Source: Chrysopilus asiliformis (Eukaryota; Arthropoda; Insecta; Diptera; Rhagionidae). Taken from it: 64,000 bases of DNA. A model generated the notes under the pieces. It was given only the letters and a program-made list of their open reading frames with translations. It was not told the origin of the DNA and ran no database searches. The translations under genes were made by a program, and so were the position numbers. The DNA lies in contig OZ035963.1 of NCBI GenBank assembly GCA_964034945.1, positions 2,885,828 through 2,949,827 on the forward strand. The letters are read 5' to 3'. The first letter of the stretch is position 1; the number at the start of each line of letters is the position of its first letter. This document shows positions 11,552 to 23,847 of this stretch, piece after piece.

Positions 11552-12846
11552 CACATAAAGTGTGTGCACGAAAAAATTTGGTCGAACAATTACAACTAAT
11601 ACTAAGTTATTACCATGCAATTAAAAATCATTGATATTACAAAACTAACTTTATTTAGAGTAGTTTTTATAAAAATAAAAAAAAAATTATTTGCTTCTTG
11701 GAAGTGCAAATTTCCGGACTTTTGATTTGACATTCGCCATTAAGCTTTGCACAACTGCTTCAGGCACAGAATCAGCCGCCTTTTTCCACTTCCGCTTAAA
11801 TTCCTGTTCATTTTTCACAGTACCCTTAGTTTTTAAGAGTTTCCGTTTCACTATTGCCCAAAAAGTCTCAATAGGTCTGAGTTGTGGGCAGTTTGGTGGA
11901 TTTACCTCTTTTGTCACTATAGACACACCATTTTTCCTATACCAATCCATAGCTAGGCCGCCGTAGTGAGGTGTGGCTAAATCGGGCCAAAAGAGTACTG
12001 AACCCTTGTGTAATTTAATGAAAGGCAATAAACACTTTTTAACATAAATTTGTTGATTAATCGTCCCTGTTGTTACGAAAATACCACTCTTGAGACCACA
12101 AGTGCATATTGCCTGCCAAACTAAATATTTTTTTGGAAATTTATCAAGTTTTTTTATTTTAAATTTTTCAGAAACCAAGCCTCGTTTCTTTGCGGTATAA
12201 AATTGTTGCCCCGGAATTTGTTTGAAATCGGCTTTTACATAAGTTTCATCATCCATTATTATGCAGTCGAAATTGCGAATCACGTTATCGTATAATTTAC
12301 GCGCACGAGTTTTTGCAGTTTTATCCTGCTTATCGTTTCGATTTGGAGCTGCATTTACTTTAAAGGACTTCAAGTTAGCTCGTTACGTACTTTTTGTACG
12401 TAAGATGAAGACATATTAACTTTTTTTGCGACATCTCTCACAGATAAACCAGGATTGCGCTTAAAAGCTGCAACCACTGATTTCGCTGTTTTTTTTGATT
12501 CGAACACTTTTTTTCTACCACTTCCTATCTTCCTATCGATGGATAAAGTCTCCCTATATTTTTTAAGAACACTTGTGACAGTTGATTTCCCGATTTTCAA
12601 AAATTTTGCTATGTCATTGTGCGACATGCCAGAATTTTCTTGATATTTGTGCACAATGATTTCACGGACGTCACGCTGTTTCAAACCCCTGATTTAAATA
12701 ACGCATTGTTGTTCTTTTCTAACAGTACAGTCAAAATGGCCACGGAATGCAGTTATTTTGTGTAAAAAAAAAAAATTACTACTACATTTGCAAAAGTTAT
12801 GAACATTTGTTTCCGACCAAATTTTTTCGTGCACACACTTTATGTG
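11552..12846 (-). mobile_element. Tc1/mariner superfamily element, DD37E type
   Basis: Perfect 33-bp terminal inverted repeats at 11552-11584 and 12814-12846, beginning CACATAAAGTGTGTGCACG. Total length 1,295 bp, normal for this superfamily. It holds one transposase gene on the minus strand in two adjoining frames. A TA precedes the left repeat, but no matching TA directly follows the right one, so the exact target duplication is unresolved. Confidence 0.9.
11687..12684 (-). pseudogene. DD37E transposase, one frameshift
   Basis: The N-terminal part (12684-12370, 104 codons from ATG) has two helix-turn-helix segments: residues about 15-45 with ISHNDIAKFLKIGKST-like spacing, and about 75-100 with LSVRDVAKKVNMSSSYVQ. 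Between them is a GSGRKK hinge. This is the usual paired-like DNA-binding region of Tc1/mariner transposases. The catalytic part (12373-11687) gives MDDETY (Asp at residue 41 or 42 of that segment), FWPDLATPHY (Asp131) and NCPQLRPIETFW (Glu169). Thirty-seven residues separate Asp131 from Glu169, hence DD37E, the type described in mosquitoes as ITmD37E. The two parts abut within four bases around a TTG. The first frame ends in TGA there, so a one-base change is the only break. Together they give about 330 residues, the normal length. Recently active but probably now dead. Confidence 0.9.
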
Positions 12847-13147
12847 GCCTGTAAATATACAGTCCGTAGTGTTTATGGTTTTCGAAAAAAACCGTACCTC
12901 AACAACCATCCTTTCACACCCAGTCACATCACCACCACCAGCCACCACCATCACCGTAAAAATAGTTAAAATCGACTTCTTCGCCGCGATTTAAAAGAGT
13001 CCTGCAAAAATTGCCTCGAAATGGATTTTGATGTATGTGAAAGTTGTCTACAATCACACTACAATCTAAACACTTTTCAAAAAAATCGCCAAAAAAATCC
13101 TTTTGTATGGAGAAGGAATGGGGCGTAGTTTATTTTTCTAATTTTTA

Positions 13148-13214
13148 GGGGTCCTGAGCTGTGCTTCGGCATTAAAGGGTCTTCCCCTAAGCTCTGGCTG
13201 GAACTAGAAAAAAA
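13148..13214 (+). mobile_element. LINE 3'-end remnant
   Basis: GTGCTTCGGCATTAAAGGGT and CCCCTAAGCTCTGGCTGGA match the reverse complement of the LINE 3' end at 4690-4725, followed by a short A-rich tract. It is a heavily 5'-truncated or decayed copy of the same LINE family, in the opposite orientation. Confidence 0.75.
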
Positions 13215-13389
13215 TGGGTTTAGTTATGTAAGAAAGCTGAAGTTACGTTTTCAAGGAGAAACGACACTAAGGTTAGGACTTTCTTTAAAGGAGTTTTTCC
13301 CGAGCATTTCCGAGTGAGAACTGGATATCCGATTAACGAAACGATTATTCGGTTCCAGAAAATCGCACATTTGAACAACCCTTACGGCC

Positions 13390-13506
13390 AATTTATTCAC
13401 TAGGAGTTAAATCGCCTTAACTCCCTTAACTCACCTTTAACATGGAAAATAAGGTTAGCTAACTCCCTTAACTCACTAACTCGGCTTAACTCCTAGTGAA
13501 TAAATT
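13390..13506. mobile_element. small palindromic MITE, 21-bp perfect TIRs
   Basis: Arms at 13390-13410 and 13486-13506 are exact inverted repeats starting AATTTATTCACTAGGAGTTA. The interior is made of repeated CTTAACTC boxes in both orientations. Superfamily not determined and no clear target duplication. Confidence 0.65.
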
Positions 13507-14845
13507 AGGGGCTAGACTTACTAAAATTAAATTTGAATTTATTTGTGTGTAAAATCATATTCCAAAAAGTTTATATCAACAATTTTTTTCGATCAAACGA
13601 ACAGTTTTCGATAAAGTCACACATTCCTCGTACAAAAATGAATTTCTTATAGGTTTACCAAAGATGGTGTATTTTCGTCAATTTTCTGCAATTAGAATAA
13701 ATATTTTAAAGTGCCAATCGTGTTTAAGAATGTATAATGAGAAAAAATAGTGTCTGTATTGCAAAAAAAAAAAAAACAAATTTTTCGTTCCAAGATCGAG
13801 CATAAAAGCTTTTTATGAAAAAAATCGATATGTAAACAAAATAAAGAATTAAAAAAAAATTAAGGAATTTAAAACATCTAAAAGTTTTAATGAATCACAT
13901 CTCGAAGAAATTATTACACTTTGAACCTATTGATGAATAATGAAACACGTGGATTTAAATGAATTTTTTGCAGTTTTGTTCATTTGCAATTCTCCTTCTG
14001 TAGCGTAACATTTTCAAACATCCCTTTGCCAAAATTTTATACCAAAACTGCCAGGAGGGTTGATTTTCTTTGCCTCCACAAAAAAACCGTCTGAATAAAC
14101 CCCGCTTAAGAGAAATTGGGGATGCAGAAATTAACTTTCGTTCAGTTGCATTAAAATCTCTTTGGAAAATCCTTTTAAATACTCTTCAGGAAATGAATTT
14201 ATACCAGTCGAATTTCGCCAATGCGCATTATGTTTGGTCGATTGCATGAAGGACGAATTGGTCGAATGTTTAAAGCGCATAGATCTTGGCCGTAGACGAG
14301 ACATACTTTCACAGTTAAAAGTTTTCGGAAATTAGTGGCGACATAACAATCGACCTTTGCAAACAGTTCATACATAACTCTCCGTCAAATCATAGAAAAT
14401 TAATGTTTAGGAATGTCCTTCAGGATTTCCGATGTACTCGCATGTGGATACACTTATATCAAATGTGGAAAACTTTTTCCGTATAGACGTTTTGAAAGGC
14501 TTTAGTGGATTTTATATTTAGATACACAAAGGAGAATAGTTTTTTTTTATTATCAATGTTATATTTTTGAAACATTCTTTTCTTGAAATAATCTGAAGGC
14601 AAAATCAGAATGATTATTAAAAAATTGTATTGAGCTAAATAAAACACGCTATTTTTTTACTACAAGCAGAGAAAAAAATAGTAAATCTAATCATTTTATA
14701 ATGGAGAATCGTGACTATTACTAAATAAATAGTTAAGTTAATTTAACTACAAAACAGTAAATTTTGAACTGCAAAACCGGCTGGAAAAAATCTTTACAGT
14801 CTGTAAAGTGAAAGAATTTTAAATTTTATTTTATCATCTTACTAA
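13507..14845. other. unassigned stretch
   Basis: AT-rich, no frame over about 62 codons and no recognised repeat ends. Confidence 0.45.
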
Positions 14846-15395
14846 TCATACTAAAAAATGAGTTGGTGTCTGTATGTCTGTCTGTTCCTCTTTTACGCAA
14901 AAACGGCTGAACCGATTGACTTGAAATTTGGCATGAGTGTCTGTGGTAGTTCTGGTTCCACCATAGGCATTCGGAAAAGTAGCGCGAGGGGTGTGGGAAG
15001 TAAGGGGAGGGGGTAAAGTGATTTCGAAACTTAGTTTTCCCTCTATGTTACTCTTTCGCGAGGAAACTACTAAACCGATTGGCCTGAAATTTGGCATAGA
15101 TGTTCGTCGGGGGTCCAGCCCCAACATAGACCGATTAAAAAGTAGTACGAGGGGTGGGGGGAGTAAGGGGAGGGGGTAAGGTGAATTTGAATACGAATAC
15201 TGGAATTTCAGAGATATTTTACATGCTGGAATTTATTGTTTTCTTGTTAATTTTTGAAAGTAATTTTTCAAAGATAAGAAACTTTGAAGAAAAGCACGGA
15301 CCGTCCTACTCTAGGCTGTCTAATGAATAACAAACTGAATTTTGTTTTCCTAGGTTTTGTTCTAGTCGCGCTTTTAGCCGTGTCCAAATTCTAGT
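14846..15395 (+). mobile_element. non-autonomous Helitron-like element, copy 2
   Basis: Starts TCATACTAAAAAATGAG after an A, ends CTAGT followed by T. It shares the CTGAACCGATTGACTTGAAA segment and the internal repeat units with the other copies. Its 3' tail differs from copy 1: it ends GTGTCCAAATTCTAGT like copy 3, so two 3'-end subfamilies share one body. No coding capacity. Confidence 0.65.
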
Positions 15396-18126
15396 TTTTT
15401 AATCAAATAAAAAAAATCTTTTTTTCACAGCAATACGACAAACGTCTCATTAGGATGTTATTGTAAAGAGTGAACTTTATTTTCATGATATTACTTCCGC
15501 CATAGTAGACAGACATTCCATTCTGTAGCCACCTATGCAAGTAAAAGCAGCAACAGTAGCAGCATTTTAGGTCCAATGAGTATCCTTTGTTTGATGTTTT
15601 TTCTTACTTACCCAACACTCGAAATGTCGCCTTCGATTTTTTTCCTTTTTCCGGTGAAGCATAAAAAAACACAATTCCTGATAACAGGAGAAAAAGTATG
15701 TTTTCAAAGGCAATGATCACGGAAAGAAACGCAGACAAACAATGCTGGTGAGTATTTGATTGCGTCGCTGATGTGTCTACTGGAAAATGTGCACAGAGGC
15801 GAGGATTCCGGAATTGAACTCTAGGTCTCTCATTTGATTCCCTCAAGTTGATCGTGCTTATATATAGAGTTTCACAATCCAATCAAGCTGGTCTACGAAG
15901 GCGACGACTGATGTCAAAGCTTACTTCGAGTAAGAATGCAAGTTAGAAATGGCAAACCTTGAGACAGAAAACCCCTTAAGGATGGATGTGTCGTCCTTTG
16001 AGTCGACGAGCCCAAAAGATTCTCGAAGGAATAGAAACCAGTAGAAATGGTCGACGTTGTGTTGAGATAAAAGAAAAATTTACTTTGGTTTGATTATATT
16101 TTCGTTTCTTTTCAAGACAACTTGCCTGCTTGGTGCTTTCCATGGCTTTTCTCCTTGATTTTTTCACTCAACATTTTATTCGTTTTTGCTTTCCGTTTAT
16201 TTATTTCCTTTTCACGCCATCCATTTCTATTTGTTGGCCCCCCTTTTCGAAAACGCGCGCTTCCTATTCACACATCCCTCGCATTTGAAAAGCAAGCGTC
16301 AGAGACCCTTAAAAGGTTTCTGTAATTTTCTCTCAATTGAACTGAATTGTCTTTGAGGTGATTGCTTGTTATTTCTATATTCCTTTTCGTTTATGGCATA
16401 GAGGAAGGACTTTTTTTTCCCTTGATCAATTGGGTATAGCGTCAATTTCTTCATCCTTTCGTCCAATTTTGCGCTGCCACTTAGTGTTTAAAGTGGTACG
16501 TGCTATCTTTAGGTACCTACAATTCGATAGAATTCAATTCAACCATCAAATCGTAGATACGAATATAATCCGTATAGTATAAGGACATTCACAAGGAGTC
16601 CAATAAAAGGCAGTGAGTATACGAATATATCTTGTTGCAGACATCCAGTAATATCCAGCAATCATCAAAGGAGACGAACGAACGGACGGGCGGACGAAGT
16701 TGAAAGTCATGGCCACAAAAGCCGTGCTATAAATGCTTTCAAAGGCCATAATTGCTTTTTCTCAGACGGTGAAATCAATCGAAAGGTAAAAAAAAACCCG
16801 TGGATTTAGAGGTGATGCGTCAAAAGAATCAAACTTAGATTCCTTGTAGCACACACAGGCGAAATTCCCCATCATTTCACTCACTCTATGTTTTTTTTTC
16901 TTTCGAACAATTTGACGCTAATGGATGTGGCACTTGAAGGGCCTCTTTTTTCTGCAGGACTTGTGGAACAATTCCTTACGCACCTCCAATTCAGACTATC
17001 GGCTTTTTAGATTTTTTCAGCTATTCTTGGTACCTCGTTAAACGCACGAAAAAACAAGGCAATGAGTGGAGAATAAAAAAAAAGAGGAAAAATTGGCACA
17101 AAGTTCCCTAATGACATAAAAAGGAGCTTAAGAAGAAGCCAATTTTTTCTGTTCTTCAACTTAATTGACATCACAGGTAATTCAATCGAGTGAAGTATAA
17201 GATCTACGGTAATGTGCCCTTGATCGTACCTACCTACGGCTATACGCAAAAAAAAAACGGTACCCTAAAATAGATTGACTTGAGGTTTGCCGAAGAAAAG
17301 TGAAAATCTTTGATGGGAAGGTGGAGCTGGGAGCCCATTACAGTCTTCAGTTAATGATACATCTTCGGCTTTGATTCAATTTGCCAAAAAGAATGAAAGC
17401 TTTTTTTCAACATCTTATAACGTTAGATGACATAAGTTAATGAGAATTATGGATGCAGGTATCAATTTCAGAGATAAAAGCCCACATTTAATACCTTGGA
17501 AACATAATTCAATCAATTTATTTATATTTAATCGTAGTTTTTAATGCATTATCGATGGTTGGAGTTGAATAACCCGGAAATCTTTGGATTTTTTTTAACA
17601 AATAATGGAGGCGAACAGTTTTTTTTGTGGTCAGTTAGATTTGTAAGTTTAAAGGGAGTGGAAAAAATGCATCAAAAATTTGGAAAGAAAGAGTTGGGTA
17701 ACTCATACTAGCTGTAACTTGGTTCAAATCGAACAGAAAACTGATTTAAAACAAAAATCTTCTATTTCAGCCACAACCTATTTCTCGCACTATTTCTCAC
17801 AAAAAAAATCTTTTATATAACAACCTGTCCGCGCACCAGTTTACCAGATAATAAATCGCCCGCTCCGATTCAACTTCCGACTCCTTTTTTTTGCTTTTTG
17901 CGTGAGCCACATGCAAGAGTTTCTTATTCATTCTCTACACGGACAGGAAGGTAATTTCTTCGAAAGGGTTGCCAGGCTGGATTTTCCTGACAGGCCGTTT
18001 GTACCATAAAGGAAAAAAATTGTACTCGTTCAGGTTCCTCGGAAATTGAAAAAAATCGGAAAAAAAACGATTTTTCGCGAGAAATCGGCAGTCTTGTTTC
18101 GGAAGGAAAAAATGTTTCTGCAGAAT
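15396..18126. other. unassigned stretch with one exon-like frame
   Basis: On the minus strand a 92-codon frame (15882-15604, no internal Met) has a hydrophobic segment of about 25 residues and runs into GTAAGTAAG, a strong 5' splice site (15604-15612). It could be an internal exon but has no similarity I recognise and starts just after an in-frame TGA. The rest shows no supported feature. Confidence 0.25.
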
Positions 18127-18234
18127 AATTGTACTAAAATTGTACTAAATTGTACCGCAAAGAAAAAAAAGTGTACTAGTACTAGTACACTTTCTTTTCT
18201 TTGCGGTACAATTTAGTACAATTTTAGTACAATT
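18127..18234. repeat. near-perfect 54-bp inverted repeat, no spacer
   Basis: Arms 18127-18180 and 18181-18234 pair with one mismatch. The centre is TAGTACTAGTACTAGTAC-like and each arm has two ATTGTACTAAA-type boxes and a CGCAAAGAAAA box. This forms a cruciform or long hairpin. It may be a decayed palindromic MITE, and no flanking duplication was seen. Confidence 0.9.
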
Positions 18235-19188
18235 TTTTCATGTAAATTTTATTTCGAGTTTCCGCACTTCGCAAGCCAAGTTCACATAGGTTAAAGTTTT
18301 TACCTTAAGATTGAGTTAATTTTTCCTAAAATCAAAGTATTTTTAAACCATACTATTATTAATGGTAACTTCGCATTGGAAACATGTATTTATCCTAAAA
18401 CGTTATACACTTTAGAAGTGATATAACGTCGTATTATACAAAATAGCAATCTATCAATATTTGAATATCTATCTATCTTACCATAGATATAAAGATAAAT
18501 TTCTTTAGTGTGTAATTAATTGATCAATTTCATCAAATGTTCAAACATTTGAAAGCTTTTATTAGGAGCCTAAAGCCAAATTGATAGAAAGTTTTTGGGG
18601 ATGGTCGAATATAATCAAATCGAATGGTTTTATCGATAAATTTTCGTTTAGTAATTTTATTGTTGGACAACAAAATGCTTTAATTTTAGATTTTCGAATT
18701 TGATTAATGATACTAAATAAATTACATACAAATTTCCATCTAATTACGAATATATGTACGTTAATTGAACATCTATCAATGGATATTTCTTGTTAATAAG
18801 TGGATTTTGGACGCATATTGATTTAATATCCAGACAAAATGTAAATGATTGCTGGTAACCAATCGATAAATTGCTATGAAATGATTTTTTTTGGAGCGAT
18901 TCAGGGGAAAAAGAATATTGTAAGCAAAAATTGTGGATTTTTTGATTCTAAAACAGGGTTTGAGAAAATTGAAAAAAAATTAGGAGTTGCAAACTCTTAA
19001 TTAAAAGGGGACAGCGCGGAACTTTAAACACAGATTCCAAACTGGAAAACCGCTGGACCGATTAAAATAAATTTTTTTCTCTTGTTTTCTGCGAGTCGTG
19101 TGTTGTTATTGAAAAGGACTAAAATCTTTCATCTTACCGCCGTCGATGCAATTGTTTAACTTAAAATATCTATGTGGACCCATCGTTG
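18235..19188. other. unassigned AT-rich stretch
   Basis: No frame or repeat end supported. Confidence 0.4.
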
Positions 19189-19428
19189 CCAGGGCACAAA
19201 TCATGTATTCCGACGCGTCTCTGTCTTTCGATTTCGACGCAGCTTTTAACTCTTGACTTCGCCACATCTGCAGCTTGAAATTTCGCGGAATCGTCACTAT
19301 GAATCGAAACGTGATTCTGACTGTCACTCCAGGAAATTTGAAGATGCTAAAATGGCAAAGTCAAGAGTTAAAAGCTGCGTCGAAGTCGAAAGACAGAGAC
19401 GCGTCGGAATACATGATTGGTGCCCAGG
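19189..19428. repeat. inverted repeat with about 110-bp arms
   Basis: The left arm from CCAGGGCACAAATCATGTAT and the right arm ending ATACATGATTGGTGCCCAGG are inverted copies. The outer 70 bp pair closely and the inner part is more diverged. Because of the symmetry, both strands can encode the same peptide, QELKAASKSKDRDASEYMI (minus strand from 19258, plus strand from 19353). It is probably a foldback insertion. A duplicated exon fragment cannot be excluded. Confidence 0.8.
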
Positions 19429-21895
19429 TTAAAGTATTTTGCATGACTCTTAGAAATACTGAATAGATTCCAGACAATTTTTGAGAAAATGGGGTTACCC
19501 TTAGGGAATTTGAAAATTTTAACATTAAATTCGTAATCAGCGACCTCTTAGTATCCCCAAATAACAGGATCTGTCTGTAAAATACGTTACACTAATTTCT
19601 GGACCCCCCTACCCCTTCTCCTTTTGCTACACTTTTCACAGTTTTTTTTATGGAGTTTAGTACCGCCTTCACACCACCATGGACCTATTCCCCTAAACGC
19701 ATTTTATGGAAAGGATGATTTAAATCGGTTCGGCAGAATTCCATAACTAAGGATTTATGAAAACAATATGAATAAAAAGATTACTACATTTTTCTCAGAT
19801 GTCCATGACCACCTGCACTTTACCTACCCGTGAAAATGTCTAGAGCAACTGGTTGGCTATAGATGATAACCCAAGTAAATTGACAATAAGGATAGTAAAA
19901 GAGATCTCCAAAATGAACTCCAAACAAAAATTTCCTGAAGGATTTAAGTTCAAAACTAATTTGTTAAAGTGTTTCGCATTTATTATAATCTGTATTTAAT
20001 GCAAAAGTTTGTGTCTAGTAAGCAAAATAATCTTTATATATGAAATTATATTTTTTTGTCAATTTTTTTTGTTGTTGTTATTATTTTGTTATATTCTTTT
20101 CCATGGTAGCCACAGGATCCCGCGCTTGATAGGGAATCGGTAGACTTTGGTTTTGTTTGGTTCGGTTTGGTTGGGGCATATACATAAGCCTCAGTAAATG
20201 GCCGCTCATACAATTTCCTTGTTTGCATCCACATTTACTCTTATCCCTTTTTATCTGAAGTCAAACACTTAAGGGATAAACAAGCTTTTTACGATGTCGA
20301 AAGGCGAAAGTTGTTTCCATCGCCGCAGAGTATCTTCACGTTTGCTATTCCTACTACTCTGATACGAATGGGGATATACGACAAACTTATAAATAAATAC
20401 TTGTATAGAACTTTTTGGGCCATGGTTACGTTACAAAACTATACTAAAAGCGACTGTTTCAGAACACATACAGTGCCTTACTTTGTCTTAGATTGTTGTT
20501 GTTGTTTTTTTGTGTTTCTTTCTTTGAGACGATTTTTTTTTTCGTCGGCGGCATTGGCAACTTGAATCCATATCAACTTCCTTGGAGTCGCCGTCTTCTC
20601 GAATCCTGAAGTGCCTGTCGTCGTCTTTTATATTGCGCTGCAAAAGATACAGAAATCGGCAATAGGACTAAGAACTGATGCTAAATACAACAGAACGGAA
20701 TCGCAAACAGCAGCTTTAGAGAATATCCTTTCGGGCTATAAGACTGGGTTGAATCCCATATACACTCTGTTGGTATTTTTGTTGTTATTTCGTTATCCTT
20801 CATATTTTATTAAAATCACTTTCCTCCGGTCTGATTTCCTGCTATAGTACTGTGTAGTCCCTGCACCACTCTCCCGGCTCTGAGATCTGATGCCATATAG
20901 AGTCCTGGCGCTACTGCTCCTGCTGTTTAGGCTGCGTATCCCGAGAAAACGGCTGAAGATATTTTATTCATCGCTGCTATAACATACAAGGTCTCGGTTG
21001 GCTCCTTCTTGTGTCGGTTATGCCCTTTTCTTTACTACCATCCAATCGTTTGTTGTCTTATATCCGAATATATTCCAGTCCAAGTGTTTGTGTATTTGTG
21101 AGGTTATCCCAATTACATTTTTATCCTTTTTTGTACAATGACTGCTGCTCATCCTTTGGCGTTGTTGGCCCTCTAGCATAATAACATTGACTCTGAAGTA
21201 TGGTGGTGGGGGGCTAAATGAAGAAGAAGAAAAAAAATATTGTCCAAGTGAGCGAACTCTGTTTTTAGCTATTTGACCTTTCAAATTATCCCCATTTCTT
21301 GCCAAGCCCCGTAAAATCTGATCAAGTACTTTACTTAGATTCATATATCTCAACGAATAAACTTAGAAAAATCAGTTTTTGAGGAGATTTTTTCAAATTT
21401 AATGAGTGCGAAAATCAAAAACTTGTAGAAAGTGAAATGGTTTACGTTTTTATAGAAATATTTAAACGGGAAATTTATCAAAATGCTTGGGGATTAAGGA
21501 TTTTATGCGAAAAATCAAATATAGCGTAGAAAAGGTTTTTAAGTTTTAATCTAATAAAGTAGATAACAATATTTCTATAAAAATATGTCAGCAGGAGGTT
21601 AGGAGGGTAGTATGCTTCCCTCCTAACAACAAGCCGCAAAGTGGGCGGCACGCCCTAAATTTGCGGAAATTACCTGACCTTGAAATCACGGTTATATTTG
21701 TAAACCACGTACTGAACGAGGTTTTTCCTCCTTTTCTCGTCACGCTTTTCCAAGATTTTTTGTACCGGATTAAATATTGCCATCACACTACCATAGACAC
21801 CGCGTCCCGTCTAAATTTATGACGTATATTATGGACAACCCGTTGCCAGGTATATAGTGTAGATCTTTAAAAGAAACTGCTAAAATCATAATAAT
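19429..21895. other. unassigned stretch
   Basis: Frames up to 111 codons without recognised motifs. A short hairpin, GTTAGGAGGG at 21598-21607 paired with CCCTCCTAAC at 21618-21627, is the only structure seen. Confidence 0.4.
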
Positions 21896-22525
21896 ATAAA
21901 AAAAATTAATTGGTGTCTGTCTGTCTGTCTGTCTCTTCCTCTTTCACGCAAAAACGGCTAAACAGATTGACTTGAAATTTGGCATGAGTGTCTGTGGTAG
22001 TTCTGGTTCTAACATAGGCATACGGAAAAGTAGCGCGAGGGGTGTGGGGAGTAAGGGGAGGGGGTAAAGTGATTTCGAAACTTAATTTTTGCGCTATGTT
22101 GGTCTTTCGCGGGGAAACTACTGAACCGATTGGCCTGAAATTTGGCATAGCTGTTCGTCGGGGGTCCAGTCCCAGCATAGACCCATTAAAAAGTAGCTCG
22201 AGTGGTGGGGGGAGTAAGGGGAGGTGGTAAAGTGATTTCGAAACTAAGTTTTTGCGCTATGTTACTCTTTCGCGGGGAAACTACTGAACCGATTGGCCTG
22301 AAATTTGGCATAGATGTTCGTCGGGGGTCCAGCCCCAACATAGACCCATTAAACAGTAGCCAGAGAGGTGGGGGGAGTAAGGGGAGGGGGTAAAGAAAAT
22401 CCGAATCTTTTAAAGAAAAGCACGGACAACTTATTCTATCTAATTTATTGCCAATTGAATTTTGTTTTCTTAGATTTTGTTCTACTCACGCTTTTAGCCG
22501 GGCATAGCCGGGTCCAAATTCTAGT
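21896..22525 (+). mobile_element. non-autonomous Helitron-like element, copy 3
   Basis: Starts TCATAATAATATAAA after an A and ends CCAAATTCTAGT. It contains three successive internal repeat units (about 22082, 22252 and the terminal partial), each with CTGAACCGATTGGCCTGAAA and a G-rich stretch, more than copy 2. The 3' subterminal GCCGGGCATAGCCGGG could form a small hairpin. The base after CTAGT is A, not the usual T. Confidence 0.65.
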
Positions 22526-23847
22526 ACTATCTATTTATTTGTAACTAGGAATTCTATACGAACCCCGTTATGAAAACTTTTGACGGGCCCCAAAGTTTTA
22601 AAATTAGGGACTTTTTTAGGGAACCGATTTTTGTGGCCCACAAACCAGCACCAAAGTAGCACCCCAACGAAAATCTTTCTAAGAAAATCTGTTCTATACA
22701 AAACTAAACGCAATTATCCGAAAGAACAATGAAGTGTCTTAATATTTTGTGGATGCATTTGAACGAATCTAACATTAAGTATCATTACGGATAATTTATG
22801 TCATTTACGAAAGTCGTCGAGTTTATAAAGTTTCAGGCTCACAAAAGTTCCAACACAACAAATAAGAGTCTCTTTCTCTCTGTCGTCTAATATCTTTCAT
22901 GTGGATGTAAGAAAAATGAAAATATTTATATGCATTTCGTGCAGTTCTTGGCTTGCAAATATAACAGCCAAACCGAACCGAAAAAATACCCATCTTGAAT
23001 GAAAGAACAACTACGCCAAGTGCCACAATAACTCACCAACGCCCGCAACAGCAAGGATATGGATGTGCCACTGTTTTAAGTTTCCATCAGAATGAGATTC
23101 TCGTAGAAAGGACACTCGTTAAACTACACGTTGGCGTAGTACGATACAAATTTAAAATAAAGAAGAAATCTGAAACTTTTTCCAGTATGAAGACAAGAAT
23201 ATTGGCTGATGGTAGAACCTTAGGCGGGGTCACGAAGGGCAATATGAAAAATCGAAACTATCATAAATTGTCTGCACTTTGCATACAAATTTCTTTTCAA
23301 AATTGCTCTTGTTGCCAAAGAAGAGTTTTATTGTCTGGTCTTATTCCTGCGTTGGCAGATTCTTTCTACCGAAACTTGCCGGCGTCTTTCCCACGTCGTC
23401 CTTCGGGAGCAATTTACCGCTATTGAAGGTCCTGGTCCCTTCAATTTGGAGTCATTTCGATGAACGTAGATCCTTAATAGACAATTCGGCACTTATGCTG
23501 ACTACATAATTGGGTGGCTGAATAACTACACACAAAATTACGCTATAAAAAAAGCTGCGGTATGTGCAATGCACACAAATTTCGTATAATTCCTTTGCAG
23601 TTTCCAAAATCTCGACATTGGCAATTCAGTTTTATTCAAGAATTTCGCGAGATTTTGTTAGAATTGGGAAAGCAAGTTTAAGATTGAGTTGTTAGATTTT
23701 AGGTTTTTGAATTTCGTGGTTTGTTCGTTTTCATAAGGAAAAAAAACATTTTTTTCACATCTTTTTTGACGGCTGCAAAATTTACGCAACATAATATCTT
23801 AATAACACCACATTTTTTTGCCGGCTAGAGCTGATCCAGTCAAACTA
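22526..23847. other. unassigned stretch
   Basis: The plus-strand frame at 22995-23426 is 143 codons but begins at TTG, has no recognised domain and no clear splice context. Taken as chance. Confidence 0.4.

Noticed and set aside
18000..18240. hAT element around the 18127 hairpin, because of shared TAGTAC boxes
   Set aside because: No CAG-type termini with an 8-bp duplication could be found on either side.
5928..22393. Repeated peptides such as FRPIGSVVSPRKSN on one strand and GETTEPIGLKFGIDVRRGS on the other
   Set aside because: Both come from the internal repeat units of the Helitron-like elements. No initiation context or domain.
22995..23426. 143-codon plus-strand frame
   Set aside because: Starts at TTG, no recognised domain, no splice sites or upstream ATG. 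Best explained as chance.
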